Source: an uncultured Lewinella sp.
Lineage (GTDB): Bacteria > Bacteroidota > Bacteroidia > Chitinophagales > Saprospiraceae
Assembly: GCA_938021455.1 (NCBI GenBank)
Contig: CALIGP010000270.1
Coordinates: forward strand, 1-5,206
Length of the DNA: 5,206 nt
Reading direction: 5' to 3'
The position numbers and the translations under genes are program-made. The notes beneath the pieces are model-generated. The model was given only the letters and a program-made list of their open reading frames with translations, made no database searches and was not told the DNA's origin. Numbering within the stretch: the stretch's first letter is position 1; each line of letters starts with the position of its first letter. This document shows, one piece after another, positions 5,037 to 5,206 of this stretch.

Positions 5037-5206
5037 ATGTCTCTCAAAGACCTCAACGTATCCGGCAAAAAAGTCCTCGTTCGCGTTGACTTCAACGTAC
5101 CGCTGGACGGCGACAAAAAAATTACGGACGACACTCGTATCGTAAAGGCGGTACCGACGATCCAATATCTGCTGGAGCAGGGAGCTGCCGTTATCCTGAT
5201 GTCTCA
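5037..5206 (+). CDS. pgk: Phosphoglycerate kinase, N-terminal fragment
   Basis: This enzyme transfers phosphate from 1,3-bisphosphoglycerate to ADP, making ATP and 3-phosphoglycerate, directly after the Gap reaction. Only the first 56 codons are present of a family of about 390-420 residues; the window edge cuts the gene. Visible features are the canonical start MSLKDLNVSGKKVLVRVDFNVPL, with the substrate-binding RVDFNVP motif at residues 16-22, and ITDDTRI, whose Arg34 corresponds to a conserved 3-phosphoglycerate-binding arginine. The helix KAVPTIQYLLEQGAAVILMS follows. The ATG at 5037 fits the family start exactly. No Shine-Dalgarno and no TAnnTTTG promoter is visible in the 123-nt spacer, so transcription probably continues from gap through the repeat array. 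Confidence 0.97.
   Translation, partial: MSLKDLNVSGKKVLVRVDFNVPLDGDKKITDDTRIVKAVPTIQYLLEQGAAVILMS

Overview
The window comes from the chromosome of a Bacteroidota bacterium. Three things support this. The two clear promoters have the Bacteroidota form (TTTG, about 19-20 nt, TAnnTTTG). The recognised start codons lack Shine-Dalgarno sequences. A secreted protein carries a CarboxypepD_reg-like domain typical of the phylum. The roughly balanced base composition would suit a Saprospiria/Lewinella-like lineage, but that placement is inference. The content looks like housekeeping core genome: no transposase, integrase, phage gene or CRISPR array is visible.

Layout, all genes on the + strand. Positions 1-1523 hold the C-terminal two thirds of an ATP-dependent Lon protease, cut by the window edge. 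Positions 1609-2268 encode a secreted 219-aa CarboxypepD_reg-like protein. Positions 2439-3134 encode an unrecognised 231-aa protein with two membrane segments and a long coiled coil. A strong promoter (3206-3236) then leads to two identical tRNA-Glu(TTC) genes (3311-3382 and 3565-3636). An intrinsic terminator with a cUUCGg loop (3645-3681) closes that unit. A second strong promoter (3734-3765) and a leader of about 150 nt precede gap, the glycolytic glyceraldehyde-3-phosphate dehydrogenase (3921-4913). After it comes the start of pgk (from 5037), phosphoglycerate kinase, which catalyses the next glycolytic step and is probably co-transcribed with gap.

The most unusual structure is non-coding. 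The 182-nt spacer between the two tRNA genes holds a large imperfect palindrome. Each arm has exactly six tandem 7-bp units (GATNNNN on the left, NNNNATC on the right) around a GC-rich hairpin (3407-3554). The gap-pgk spacer holds a second element with a similar plan but a different unit. Its left arm is made of TAGTNNNN octamers, its right arm of the inverse-oriented units, and it contains a perfect 13-bp inverted repeat (4911-5031). The first octamer supplies the stop codon of gap. These two tandem-unit palindromes are the best candidates here for something undescribed. They could be a small repeat family, mRNA-processing or stability elements, or products of replication slippage and fold-back. 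Their function cannot be read from the sequence alone.
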